A stretch of 64,000 nt of DNA from Muscardinus avellanarius (GCA_963383645.1 OY726573.1:20151158-20215157), one strand, 5' to 3'. Positions 8,719 to 19,519 are shown, counted from the stretch's first letter. Program-made: numbers and translations. The notes: a model not told the origin generated them from the sequence alone.

Positions 8719-10728
8719 ATGGCTGGTAAGAGAGAAGGGAAGGAGGCGAGTCCAGGCGTCTCCACTGACAATCCCTGGGAGGAGGACCTTAAGGGCCAGT
8801 ATACCATCATGAGGCAAATCGGCAAGGGCACCTATGGCGTCATTCACCTGGCCCGCCATGTCCTCACCGGGACAGAGGTGGCGATAAAAGTTATAGACAA
8901 ATCAAGTCATCTGCTCCCCTTCATGCTGGAGGTCGAGATCATGAAGACGGTGGAACATCAACACGTGGTCCAGCTCTTTGAGATTGTGGAGACACCGAAC
9001 ACACTCTTTCTCATCATGGAGTTCGTGAGTGGGGGTCAGCTGCCCGGCGGCCTGAGGGAGGAGGAGGCCCGGAGGCTGTTCAGGCAGATCCTGTGGGCGG
9101 TGCGCTATTGCCATCAAAAAGGCATCGTCCACAGGGACCTGAAGCCAGGCAACATCCTGCTGGACCGGGAGGGGAACGTGAAGCTCATTGACTTTGGGGT
9201 GAGCTGTATAATCAAGTCTGGGCAGAAGCTGACAGCTTTTTGTGGCACTTTCCCCTTCTGCGCTCCTGAGATCTACGAGCAGCGCCCATACGGCCCCGAG
9301 GTGGACATCTGGAGCCTGGGGATCCTCCTGCACTTTATTTTAACAGAGACTCTCCCCTTCCACAGTAACAACTTGAAGGAGATGAAAGAGCGGGTCGTGC
9401 AGGGACAATACAAGGAGCCCACTCACCTTTCCCCTGGGGCTCAGGATATTATCAGGCAGCTGCTCACGGTAGACCCAGCCCAGAGGCCGACAGCTGATGA
9501 GATTCTAGGGCACCCATGGCTGGCCCAGGGCGAAGACATACCACCTCCTCCCAAGCCTCTCCCCAAGGAGCCAGATGCCCTGATTTTAAGGGTCATGCGT
9601 TGCTTGGGTTATGACCCAGACCTCACCTGGATGTCTGTGTCAGACAGACGATTTAACCATCTCAGTGCCACCTACCTCATTGTAAAATGGAGGGTGAGCC
9701 AGGGTGCAGTCCAGGGGAGGCAGAAACAACATCAGGGCAGCACGCCACCTCCACCGCTAGCACACTCTTCTGCTCTCGCCCCAGTGCGCAGAGCTAGGGA
9801 GCCTGCCCATCCCACCAGCCCCTTGATCTCATGGCATTCCCTGGACACACAATTTGGGCAGAAGGGGGACAGAAGACAACGCCTCCCGGCCGTTCCCCTG
9901 GGCAGTGTGGGAGGGAGTAGTGCCAGCTTGACAGAGAGTGCCAACAACATGCCCAGCAAGACCATGCCCATGGGGAGACTGCCCAGCAAGAACGAGCCCA
10001 GCACGCAGTGGAGAGGAAAGAGCCTGCCCATCAACAGCCCACTTAGTGTTCACCAGCTGAGGCCAACGGGGAGAAGACGCAAGCTGACTAGCATTGAGCG
10101 CTGGCAGAAGATGAGAGCAAAGCTCAGGTGGGCCCCCTCTCTGCCGACCATTGCAGAGGGAGAGGAGGACGCGAAAGTGCCTGAAGTGTGCACCCCTGAG
10201 AAGAGTGACCAGAGCCTGCCCGGCCCCTCTCTGCCGACCATCGCAGAGGGAGAGAAGGACACGCCAGTGCCTGAGGTGTGCACCCGTGAGCAGAGTGACC
10301 AGAGCCTGCCCGGCCCCTCTCTGCCGACCATCACAGAGGGAGAGGAGGACGCGAAAGTGCCTGAGGTGTGCACCCCCAAGCAGAGTGACCAGAGCCTGCC
10401 CAGCCCCTCTCAGCTGACCATCGCAGAGGTAGAGGAGGATGCGCCAGTGCCTGAGGTGTGCACCCCTGAACAGCGTGAACAGAGCCTGTGCAACATCAGC
10501 GAGAAGACCCCTGCTCCCAGCATGGCACTCCCGCACGACCTTGAGGCTGCAGCCCCTGAAGTCACCCGGAGCTGGAGGCAGGCTGGCAAGAGATTTCTGG
10601 GCAGCATCATGAGAGCCTGCTGCTGCTGTCTGATGGCCAAGAAGATTTGCCCTGGATCCAGCCAAGAAGCACAGAGGTGCCCTAAAACATTCAGAGCTAA
10701 GGTGTCTCCAGCTAAAGCAGGCCAGTGA
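8719..10728 (+). CDS. MARK/AMPK-family kinase, sperm motility kinase (Smok)-like, intronless
   Basis: A 669-residue Ser/Thr kinase. The first ATG (8719) has A at -3 and G at +4. Kinase domain at about 28-268: glycine loop GKGTYG 35-40, Lys57 (AIK), helix-C Glu71, HRDLKPGN 138-145, DFG 158-160, CAPE 181-184. All catalytic residues are present. A UBA-like segment follows at about 285-325 (ALILRVMRCLGYDP), as in MARK and Smok kinases. The C-terminal half is low-complexity, with four 30-residue repeats (475-594) and a four-cysteine cluster near 633-636 that could be acylated. Two oddities: the activation loop reads LTAFCGT, with Ala173 where MARK/AMPK kinases carry the LKB1-target Thr, and the loop after GGQL is about six residues shorter than in MARKs. 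The lack of introns suggests a retrogene. A sperm role is inferred from the Smok likeness and the promoter. TSSK or MARK paralogue are the alternatives. Confidence 0.85.
   Translation: MAGKREGKEASPGVSTDNPWEEDLKGQYTIMRQIGKGTYGVIHLARHVLTGTEVAIKVIDKSSHLLPFMLEVEIMKTVEHQHVVQLFEIVETPNTLFLIMEFVSGGQLPGGLREEEARRLFRQILWAVRYCHQKGIVHRDLKPGNILLDREGNVKLIDFGVSCIIKSGQKLTAFCGTFPFCAPEIYEQRPYGPEVDIWSLGILLHFILTETLPFHSNNLKEMKERVVQGQYKEPTHLSPGAQDIIRQLLTVDPAQRPTADEILGHPWLAQGEDIPPPPKPLPKEPDALILRVMRCLGYDPDLTWMSVSDRRFNHLSATYLIVKWRVSQGAVQGRQKQHQGSTPPPPLAHSSALAPVRRAREPAHPTSPLISWHSLDTQFGQKGDRRQRLPAVPLGSVGGSSASLTESANNMPSKTMPMGRLPSKNEPSTQWRGKSLPINSPLSVHQLRPTGRRRKLTSIERWQKMRAKLRWAPSLPTIAEGEEDAKVPEVCTPEKSDQSLPGPSLPTIAEGEKDTPVPEVCTREQSDQSLPGPSLPTITEGEEDAKVPEVCTPKQSDQSLPSPSQLTIAEVEEDAPVPEVCTPEQREQSLCNISEKTPAPSMALPHDLEAAAPEVTRSWRQAGKRFLGSIMRACCCCLMAKKICPGSSQEAQRCPKTFRAKVSPAKAGQ
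10141..10500 (+). repeat. Four 90-bp in-frame coding repeats in the kinase tail
   Basis: Units begin at 10141, 10231, 10321 and 10411 (ctgccgacca, the last cagctgacca). Each encodes about 30 residues of the form LPTIAEGEEDAKVPEVCTPE followed by a SDQSLPGP-type end. The exact 90-bp period keeps the frame open. Copy number could vary between individuals. Confidence 0.9.
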
Positions 10729-11037
10729 GCAACATCAAGGAGTGCAGAAGACACAGCCTGCCAGCCCTGAGCATGAACAGCCCACCTGCCACTCCACTGC
10801 CCAGTGTGGAAGAGAGTTCCAACAGCCTGCCCAGCAACACCATGCCCAGTGAGAGCCTGCCCAGCGAGAGCCTGCCCAGTGAGAGCCTGCCCCGCAAAAT
10901 CTGCCCAGCGAGAGCCTGCCCAGCAGAGCCCACCTGCTGCTCCACATCAGAGACATAGGGATAAAGACAGCCCAGTCTCCCTTCTGCCGACCATTGCAGA
11001 GAAGTAAAGAACCTGCTGTTGATTTACCTGCACACCC
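10729..11037 (+). other. Kinase 3' flank with 15-bp tandem repeats
   Basis: Follows the TGA directly. At about 10838-10925 a 15-bp unit (GAGAGCCTGCCCAGC) is repeated about five times. It resembles the codons for the 'SLPSE' segments within the kinase, but in another frame. No intact gene is seen. Confidence 0.6.
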
Positions 11038-11924
11038 GCAGCAGAGTGAACAGAGCCCGGCTGCTGTTCCTCTGTGCGGTGGTTTACCTGCATAACCCAC
11101 AGCAGAATGGAAGGAGCCTGGCTGCTGTTCCTCTGTGCGGTGGTTTACCTGCAAACCCCGCAGCAGAGCGGACAGAGCCTAGCTGCTGTTCCTCTGTGTG
11201 GTGACTTACCTGTGCCCCCTGCAGCAGAGTGGGCAGAGCCCGCTACTGTTCCTCTGTGCAGTGGTTTACCTGCATAACTCGCAGTAGAGTGGACAGAGCC
11301 CGGCTGCTGTTTTTCTCTGCGGTGGTTTACCTGAGCTTCCGCAGCAGAGTGGACAGAGCCCAGCTGCTTTTCCTCTGTGTGGTGGTTTACCTGCAAACCC
11401 CACAGCAGAGTGGACAGAGCCAGGCTGCTGTTCCTCGGTGCACTGATTTACCTGAGCCCCCTGCAGCAGAGTGGACAGAGTCCGGCTGCTGTTCCTCTTT
11501 GAGGTGGTTTACCTGCAAACCCTGCAGCAGAGTGGACAGAGCCCAGCTGCTGTACCTCTGTGCGGTGTTTTACCTGAGCCCCTGCAGCAGAGTGGACAGA
11601 GCCCAGCTGCTGTTCCTCTGTGAGGTGGTACCTGCAAACCCCGCAGCAGAGTGGACAGAGCCCGGCTGCTGTTCCTCTGTGCGGTGTTTTATCTGAGCCC
11701 TTGAAGCAGTGTGGACAGAGCCTGGCTGCTTTTCCTCTGTGCAGTGGTTTACCTGAGCCCCTGCAGCAGAGTGGACAGAGCCCGGCTACTGTTCCTCTGT
11801 GCAGTGGTTTACCTGAGCCCCTGCAGCAGAGTGGACAGAGCCCGGTTGCTGTTCCTCTGTGGCTGATTTACCTGTGTCCCCTGTAGCAGAGTGGACAGAG
11901 CCCAATGCTGTTCCTCTGTGCAGA
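11038..11924 (+). repeat. ~60-bp minisatellite, about 15 copies
   Basis: The unit starts at each gcagcagagtggacagagc (about 11038, 11100, 11160, 11222, 11281, 11341, 11402, 11464, 11524, 11585, 11643, 11704, 11764, 11824, 11885), continues with a 'ggctgctgttcctctgtg' block and ends with 'ggtttacctg'. The period is 58-62 bp, so it does not hold one reading frame. It lies just beyond the kinase stop codon and may be in its 3' UTR. Confidence 0.9.
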
Positions 11925-12097
11925 TCTAGTGAATGGACGCCCACTCCCATCATGGCACCCAGCACAGATGTGAGCTGCCCCCGGCCAACTTGTCCTCCCA
12001 GGAACTATTGGCAGAGGCAGACTCTGCCCCAACCTGGCAACCCCGTTGAGTCTGCAGCCACCACCCCTGACCACACATGTGGTGAGTGAGCTGCAGA

Positions 12098-12240
12098 ATT
12101 GGGACCAGGATCCCAAGAGCCTCTGCAATTGCCTGATGGCCCCAAAGGTCAACCCTGGATGCACCCAAGGAGCTGAAGAGACCGGCCAGCACAAGTGCCC
12201 TGGACTACTTGGTAATAAGGTGTCTCCAGCGAAAGCAGGT
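12098..12240 (+). pseudogene. Second copy of the kinase C-terminal tail module
   Basis: Reads as a diverged copy of the kinase C-terminus: a Cys-x-Cys-Leu-Met-Ala-Pro-Lys segment, then a KVSPAKAG ending. The DNA block ggtgtctccagcgaaagcag at 12219-12238 matches 10701-10720 at nearly every base. It lies in a 253-codon open stretch (12046-12804) that has no kinase domain of its own. Confidence 0.7.
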
Positions 12241-12696
12241 GGACACTGCCAAGCAGGTAGGACATGGAGTCAGGGCAGAACAGGACAGGGGGCACAGGCG
12301 GCTTGCAATTCCCTGGGCAGTGTGAGGGGGAGTAGTGACAGCCCGCCTGCCCCTCCCCTGCCCAGCCTGGAGGAAGGGAGGGACTCTGGGAGCAAAGACA
12401 CAGCCAGGCCCCTCCTGTCCCCGGCCCCACCCAGAGGAGATGCAGAGAGCAGGCCTGCCATTCCTCCTCACACCTCAAGGGGAGGAGACACAGCCTGCCT
12501 GCTGTTCCTCTGTGAGGCCCCAGTGAGAGCACCCCATTCCCAGCACCATGGCCTTGAGGCCCACCAAGCCAGCTTGTCTTCTCAGGAGCGACTGACAGAA
12601 CAAGACGCCCACTGCATGCAGCAACCTTGTCGGGAACCTGTGGTCACCACCATGGACAACACTCATGGCTGGAAACTGGTAACACAGAGAATTGTG

Positions 12697-12832
12697 ACCC
12701 AGATCTCAAGGACATGTTGCTGTTGCCTGCTGGCCCCAAAGATTGGCCCTGGGTCCAGCCAAGTAGATCTATCAAGAGGGGAGCAGAAATGCCCTGTATT
12801 ATAGACTTACGAGGTGTCTCCAGTGAAAGCAG
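12697..12832 (+). pseudogene. Third copy of the kinase C-terminal tail module
   Basis: Contains RTCCCCLLAPKIGPGSSQ, close to the kinase RACCCCLMAKKICPGSSQ, and ends with the block ggtgtctccagtgaaagcag at 12812-12831. A stop (TAG at about 12802) separates the two halves. With 12098-12240 it shows that the 3' end of the kinase has been duplicated in tandem. Confidence 0.7.
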
Positions 12833-12840
12833 GCCTCTGC

Positions 12841-13280
12841 GATGGACCCCCACAAGTAGGTGGCACACTACAGCATTTTCTTTGATTATTATTGTATTTG
12901 TCATTTTTCAATTGATAAATCATAAATATATGCATTTGTGTGGTTTAGTGTGATGGTTAGATTACTTTGTTTAATCAGTTCAATGGATGATACTCAGGCT
13001 GAACAGAAATCAACTTTCACATGGGAATTAAAATTGATTCGTGATCAGGCACAGTTCACAGATATGTGTCTGATAGGAAAATCATTGTGTTCCCTCTTGG
13101 TATCTAAATCCAGAGAGAAAAGGGAGAGAATGAATATGAGGGGAGGGAGAAAGAATGGATGATGAATTATACAGTGCCTGTGATGACCATCTAACACCAC
13201 AAGGTTTATTCCAGTTCTCCTTTATGGGTTTTGTTTGTTTGTGTGTGTTGGGGTTTTGTTGGAAATTTTTTTTTTTAATT
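12841..13280. other. Unassigned AT-rich sequence
   Basis: No exon, RNA gene or repeat family recognised. It could hold the end of the kinase transcript, but I see no clear AATAAA. Confidence 0.4.
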
Positions 13281-13281
13281 T

Positions 13282-13488
13282 TTGCGGAACTGGGAGTTTA
13301 ACCCAGGGGAATTCTACCTCCAAGCTACACCCCAGCTGTATTTTTTATTCTTGATTTTGAAACAGAGTCTCACTAAGTTATGGAAGGCCTCACTAAGTAG
13401 CTAAGACTAGCTGACTGAGAACCTTCGATCCTCCTGTCTCCGCTCCCAAGTACTGGGATTACACGGGTGCACCACCATGCCCAGCTAT
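13282..13488 (-). repeat. Antisense B1-ID SINE
   Basis: Runs from the ID end ('ttgcggaactgggagtttaa') to the B1 head ('accaccatgcccagct'). Confidence 0.75.
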
Positions 13489-14310
13489 TGTATTTATAAT
13501 TCCTATTTTCAACAGTGAGATCTGGATCCCATTATCCTTTCTATAACTACTTATTTGATCAGTGTCCCATGTCAGCTGCCATTCTTCTTTCAAGAATATC
13601 ATTCTTTCTCTGTTTAGAGAAATGACTCTTGACACCCTAACCTGGGCCCCTGCCAGTGGAGTATCTCTACCATGGCCGGGTTTATCTTGACCCAGGATGT
13701 CCCCTTGCATTGAAGCCACCCTTATTCATAGTGAGCACCGCTGAGTGGCAGCGCTCCCCGGAGCTGCCTGAATCCGACTCCCAAGCCAGGCTGAGCTCCC
13801 ACGTGGAAAGCCCTCCTCTCCACATGAGCCTGGACACTCACTCCAGCTGCCGTCTGTGCTAGGCCTGCTTCCCCCCTTGGAGCTCAGCCTCACCAGCTGT
13901 ATATGCCCTCCTCACCCCTATGCTCTGAGCCTTGCTGCAGAAACGCACCCCTGCTTGCAGCCCCACCTAACCAGCCCTGTCGAGACTCCTTCCTCCTCCT
14001 TCTTGGACTCCAACACCCCTGCTAGGCTGCCCCTTCCTGGGGATAACATCTTGAGAATTTTCCAGGGGCGTTCAACCTCATAGCTACATATTTAGTACTC
14101 TCTAATCACACTGAGAATAATAACATAGTTTTTTTCCAGTTTTTTCTGTTTTATCCTATGGAAAATAACAAGTGGTTCAAGTGCATAGAATGTTATGTAA
14201 TTGCTGGGCATGGTAGATACACTACGATTCACATCCTAGGAGATGGAACAGCACAGTGCAGGATTGCATCATGCTCCTCAGAATAGTGCACAACTTAAAA
14301 GTTATGAATT
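13489..14310. other. Unassigned, partly GC-rich sequence
   Basis: 13660-14085 is GC-rich and has short open frames on the + strand, but no domain or splice pattern I can recognise. The rest is AT-rich. Confidence 0.35.
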
Positions 14311-14314
14311 AATT

Positions 14315-15215
14315 TGACATGACAGCCCATGCCTGTAATCCCAGTACTTCAGAGACTGAGACAGGAGGATCACAGATTCAAGATGAGCACACAGTAACCT
14401 AGCAAGACCTTGTTTCAGAATACATTTAAAAAGGGCCTGAGAATGTAGCTCAGTGGTAGAACACCCCTAGTTTCTCTCCCACTACCACCAAAAAGATAGA
14501 AAGAGAAGTGCTTGTACTAGGCTGTTTATCTAACTGCTGTTGATAATAATGAAGAACGGGAAACAAAGTAAGTTGCTGGACTGTATTTAAAGAAAGAAAA
14601 GTAAGCCGGGCATGGTGTTGCAAGCTTGTAATGCCCCATGCTTGGAAGGCTGAGACAGGAGGATCCCACAGGTTCAAAGCCAGCCTCAGCTACTTAGTGA
14701 GGCTCTCAAGCAACTTAGTGAGACCCTGTTTCCAAAATATAAAATTGGTCTGGGAATATAGCCCAGAGGTTGAAAGCCCCTGGGTTACACCCCTAGTACC
14801 ACCAAAAAATAAATAAATAAAAATTTAAAAAGAAAGATAAGTAAGCAGGATGTGGTGGTGAACACCTGTATTCTCAGTATTTGGGAGGCTAAGACAGGAG
14901 GATTGTAGGTTTGAGGAACCCTCAACAACTTAGTGAGACCGTATTTTAAAATAAAGAAGGAAGTAAGGGAGGAAATTAACTATTTAAAATTGTTAATTTT
15001 TCCGGGCATGTTGGTGCATGCTTATAATCCTAGCAATCAGGAGTTGAGACTAAAGAATTGCATTTTGCACACGGCCTCAGTACTTAGTGAGGCCCTCCAC
15101 AATGCAGTAAGACCCTGTTTCAAAATAAAGAATAAAAAATAGGGCTGTGGGTGTAGCTAGGAGGTAGAATGTCCTTGGGCTCCATCCCAGACCCGCAAAA
15201 ATAAATAAATGAGTA
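14315..15215 (+). repeat. Cluster of four sense B1-ID SINEs
   Basis: Copies at about 14318-14495, 14603-14820, 14845-14960 and 15001-15210, all on the + strand, each ending in an A-rich tail (AAATAAATAAA at 14807). Confidence 0.75.
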
Positions 15216-15477
15216 AAAATAAAATTGTTCATTTGTTTTACATGTGTTACATGTAAATGTGCTTAGAAGGAGATTGAAGACTGTTCATCAATCTGTTGAC
15301 AGGTATAATAGTTATTTATATCCTGGACATTGGTGGGGAGATAGATTATGGAAAGTTGAACTTTTGTGTATTTTTTAATTTTTTTATCTTTCACAATGGA
15401 CATAACAGGAGGAAAAAACAAATATTTCATTTTTTAGGGTAAAGGAATATTTAAAGTAGAATTCTAAGATGACACCC

Positions 15478-16145
15478 TAGCCAGGAGTGTTGGTGCAGGC
15501 CTATAATCCCAGTTCTTGGGACGCTGAGACAGGAGGATTGCAGGTTCAAAGCTTGTAACTTAGTAACTTGATAACTTAGATGAGACCCCATCCCAAAATA
15601 AAACTAAGAATGAACGGGGAAAGTAACTCCATTGTGGAGCTCCCCTGGGTTCAATCACCAGCACCACAAACAAAACAACAGATGAAAATGACTCCTATTT
15701 TACAGCTAATTATACATATTTCATTTATGAAAGCCATTGCATGTGTGTGTGTGTTGTGTGTGTGTGTTGTGTGTGTGTGTGTGTGTGTGTGTGTTTGTGT
15801 GTGACTGCGGTTGGAACCGAGGAACCTCTTCCTCTAAACTTATTTCCTATTTTAGCATTCCATGTTGAAACAGGGTCTCACTTGTGGCGGCTTGCCACAA
15901 GCCTGCAATCCTGCTGTCTCTGCCTGCCAAGTACTTGAATTACAAGCATGTGCCATTAATCCAGGCATGGGGGCGCATACATGTAATCTCAGTAGATGAC
16001 CAGCGTATTGCAGTTTTGTGGACAGCCGCAGCAACTTAGGCTCTCAGCAACTTAGACCCTATTTCCAAAAATAAAATAAAATAGGGCTGAGTATATAGCC
16101 TGGAGATAGAAGGCCCAAGTTCCAACCCTAGTACCACACACAAAA
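15478..16145. repeat. Three B1-ID SINEs and a (TG)n tract
   Basis: Sense copy at 15478-15675, (TG)n at about 15739-15800, antisense copy at about 15803-15957, sense copy at about 15958-16145. Confidence 0.7.
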
Positions 16146-16189
16146 AAAGTGCCAGCATGCCCAGCTCGCATATTTCTTTTTATTTATTT

Positions 16190-16872
16190 TTTATGCTACT
16201 GTTATGGAACACGGGTGTGCTCTACCACTGAGCTATGTCCCCAGCACTTTTCTTTTTTTCCTTTTTTTTTTTTTTTTGCCACCACGCCTGGCTCCCTTTT
16301 CATTTTTTAAATTGTTCAAGCTGTCCTCAGCCTTGTGATCCTCTTGCCTCTCTCTCCTGACGTGCTGCAGTTACAGGTAAGCACCACGGTGCCTGGTCCT
16401 GCTGCATAATAAACTAAGTCAGTTCTTTTTTTTTCTTTTTCCCAGTCCTGGGGATGGAACCCAGAGGCATTCTACCTCAAAGCTCCACCCCCAGCCCTAT
16501 GTTTTATTATTTACTTTGAAACAAGGCCTCACTGAGTTGCAAAGGGCCTCACTAAGTAGCTGAGGCTGTCTGCAAACTACAATCCTCCTGTCTCAGCCTC
16601 CCAAATGCTGAGATTACAAGCATGTGCACCATGCCTGGCTAGGTCAGTTCTAAAGAATACACTACCAGCTGGACGTGGTAGCACAGACCTGTAGATCCCA
16701 GTATTTGTGAGGCTAAAGCAGGAGGGTCACAGGTTGAGGACAGCCTTTGCAAAGAGTTAGACTCTCAGCAACCTACAGAGACCCTGATTCATAATAAAAA
16801 TAGGGCTGGGGGTATAGCTCAGAGGTAGAGTGCTTCTGGGTTTGATCTTCAGTGCCACGGGGAGGGGAAAAA
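16190..16872. repeat. Two antisense and one sense B1-ID SINE
   Basis: Antisense copies at about 16190-16396 and 16425-16642, sense copy at 16668-16872. The last ends about 90 bp before the first ZZEF1-like exon. Confidence 0.7.
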
Positions 16873-16962
16873 AAAAAGAATACACACAATGAGGGATGGA
16901 TGGAGTGTTTAGCTGGTGTAGTTGTTTGGACTTTGTACTGAAGAGATTTCTCCTCTTGGCAG

Positions 16963-17240
16963 GGCCCCACCGTCCCCCTGATGGACCTGGAGCACGTCCT
17001 CCCACTCATGTTCCAGGTTGTCATCTCCAACGCAGGCCATCTGAATGAAACCTACCACCTGACACTGGGACTTCTAGGCCAATTAATTGTCCGTCTATTA
17101 CCAGCAGAGGTTGACGCCGCTGTAATCAAGGTCCTCTCAGCCAAACACAACCTGTTTGCTGCAGGGGACAGTACCATTGTGCCAGATGGCTGGAAGACCA
17201 CCCATCTGCTCTTCAGTCTGGGAGCAGTGTGCCTGGACAG
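16963..17240 (+). pseudogene. ZZEF1: ZZEF1-like exon 1 of 13 in window
   Basis: Acceptor ttggcag before 16963, donor gtagcc at 17241. 278 bp, enters in phase 0 and leaves two bases over. Open throughout. Encodes the segment with MDLEHVLPLMFQVVISNAGH. The 92-residue frame carries no disabling change. Confidence 0.75.
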
Positions 17241-17511
17241 GTAGCCTTGCTGCTCCCTCCCTGTCTTCCCCACTGTCCCACTTAGTGGGACCCTTAGGCC
17301 AAAGTCTGGCTGGCCGATGAGTTTAAGGTGGTATAGTACTGTAATCTGAGAATCTCCTATGAGAATAGGATGGTTTTTGGTGATGGATGCTATCAGTCCA
17401 CATTAAAATGGCTGAGCAGCCTTGGCACTGCCTGATGATTCAACTGTCTGATGATAGATCTTCTAATGTGGTTTTCCTCTTATAGCCTTGGATTTGAAAC
17501 TCTGTTTTTAT

Positions 17512-17727
17512 TTTTATTTTATTTTGCGGTACTGGTGATTGAACCCAGAGACATTCTACCTCCGAGCTACACCCTCAGCCCTAAGTTTTATTTTTATTTT
17601 GAAACAGGGTCTCACTAAGTTGCAGAGGGCCTCACTAAGTAGCGGAGACTGACCACAAACCTGAAATCTTTCTGTGTCAGCCTCTCAAATACGGGGATTG
17701 CAAACATGCAATCACCATGCCCAGCTT
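17512..17727 (-). repeat. Antisense B1-ID SINE
   Basis: Begins 'ttttgcggtactggtgattgaaccc' and ends 'caccatgcccagct'. Lies in the first intron. Confidence 0.8.
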
Positions 17728-17995
17728 TGTTTTTATTATAAAAGAAACATAGCCACACTACCAGATTTGGAAAGCAGAAATGAAGATTTGTACCATATTT
17801 TATATTTGGTGCTGTTTACTGTATTTTTCTAAACCTTTCTTCTATGTTAGTGTGTATTTATACATACAGTCTTGTGATCTTTTTTAATAGAAATTTTTGA
17901 AATCATAAAGACTGAGTATATAAATATCAGGTCTTGATTTTATTTTTTCACTCTGCTTTATATGAAAAACATTCTTGTAGTTTTAAAAATTAATG

Positions 17996-18200
17996 AGCTG
18001 CTGGGCTTTGTGGCGCATGCCTGTAATCTCAGCATTTGGGCGGCTGAGTCAGGAGGATCATGGTTCGCAGACAGCCTCAGCTACTTAGGCCCTTTGCAAC
18101 TCAGTGAGACTCTCTTTCAAAATAAACAATACAATTGGGCTGGGGTATAGTTCAGAAGTAGAATACCCCTGGGTTCATCATCAGTACTGAAAAAACAAGT
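17996..18200 (+). repeat. Sense B1-ID SINE
   Basis: Starts 'gctgctgggctttgtggcgc' and ends at 'catcatcagtactgaaaaaa'. Confidence 0.75.
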
Positions 18201-18432
18201 AATGAACAAGCCAGGCATCATGGTGCCTGCCAGCTTAATTAGACTTTAAATATAGAAATTAAAACAAAAAACTTAAACACTTGCCAGTTAATTTTTAAAA
18301 TAATAATAAACGTAGCCAGATGTGGTAGCATAAAGACATTAATGAGCAGGGTCTGCCTTGGAATTTCTGAAATCTAATGAGTTGAGTTTAGGGCCCCATG
18401 CTCTACTCTCTAATGGAACTCTTGCCTTGCAG

Positions 18433-18607
18433 CCGGGTGGGTTTGGACTCGGCGTGCTCCATGGCAGAGATCTTGTGGTCACTTAACAGTGCACCACTGT
18501 GGCGACATGTCATTGCCACCTTCACGGACCACTGCATCAAGCAGCTGCCTTTCCAGCTGAAGCACACCAACATCTTCACGCTGCTGGTACTGGTCGGCTT
18601 CTCACAG
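18433..18607 (+). pseudogene. ZZEF1: ZZEF1-like exon 2
   Basis: Acceptor ccttgcag, donor gtacag at 18608. 175 bp; with the two bases from the previous exon it gives 59 whole codons (SRVGLDSACSMAEILWSLNS and on). Open. Confidence 0.75.
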
Positions 18608-18699
18608 GTACAGCACCCGACAGCCACATCTCTAATCTTTATGCACGTCAGATTCCTCATGGCATACAAATCCACATAGATTGGCATATTTTCAAAACA

Positions 18700-18876
18700 G
18701 TCAGACATGGCGGTACGTGCTTGTAATCCTAGTACGTGGGAGGCTGAGACAGGAGTACCACAGAGTTGAGGACAGCCTCAGCAACTTAGTGAGGCCCTGT
18801 TTCCAAATAAAAAATAAAATAGGGCTGGGAATATAACTCAGGAGTAGAATGCCCCTGGGTTCAGTCCCTGTACTAA

Positions 18877-18919
<43 letters not shown>

Positions 18920-18925
18920 ATCTAA
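18700..18925 (+). repeat. Sense B1-ID SINE with (AAAT)n tail
   Basis: The SINE ends in about 14 AAAT repeats (18865-18920), a microsatellite grown from the A-rich tail. Confidence 0.8.
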
Positions 18926-19386
18926 GATTTTGGGGTGGTTTGTTCAGCTATATTCTTTTCTTATATTGTTTAAAATTGAACCTATGACCTTATGCATTCG
19001 GCTGACTTTTTTTAAGTTTAGCTATTTGATTCATTTGCCTAGCTGGTAATTGGCTCTAAATAATATGTGTTAACATTTATTAAATTACAAAGAACTTCAA
19101 AAGAGCATTTGTCTTTCACCTTGGCATTCACCTTGATCTCACTTCTAATCACTGTGTCTCTCAACTGATCGGGACAACGGGGCTGTAAAAACACGACATC
19201 ATCCAGCAGTAGCATAAACCAGTTCTGTTCCAGGTCTGTTCCACAGGCTTTGGACGTGGAGACGAGCAGAAGCCTGTCCTTGTGTGCTGGTTGAAGTCAG
19301 GCACAAGCAAAAGGGCCCGGGCTTGCGCCTCGGCAGTCTTTCCTGTCCCGGGGTGCTACTGAACTGCCTTTCCTTTCATATTTTAG

Positions 19387-19519
19387 GTCCTGTGTGTGGG
19401 AACCCGCTGTGTTTATCTGGATAATGCCAATGAGCCCCATAACATGATCATCTTAAAGCACTTTACTGAAAAGAACAGTGCTGTGATTGTCGATATAAAA
19501 ACTCGGAAAAGAAAATCAG
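19387..19519 (+). pseudogene. ZZEF1: ZZEF1-like exon 3
   Basis: Acceptor atattttag, donor gtccgt at 19520. 133 bp, leaves one base over. Encodes VLCVGTRCVYLDNANEPHN and following residues. Open. Confidence 0.75.

Noticed and set aside
8902..9333. Open frame of 143 codons opposite the kinase
   Set aside because: It is the antisense of GC-rich kinase codons and has no domain of its own. The same holds for the long antisense frames at 9732-10754.
11019..11886. Several open frames across 11.0-11.9 kb
   Set aside because: They are readings of the 60-bp minisatellite in changing frames, not genes.
13660..14083. Possible exon in a GC-rich stretch
   Set aside because: No recognisable protein, splice pair or phase link to the ZZEF1-like exons.
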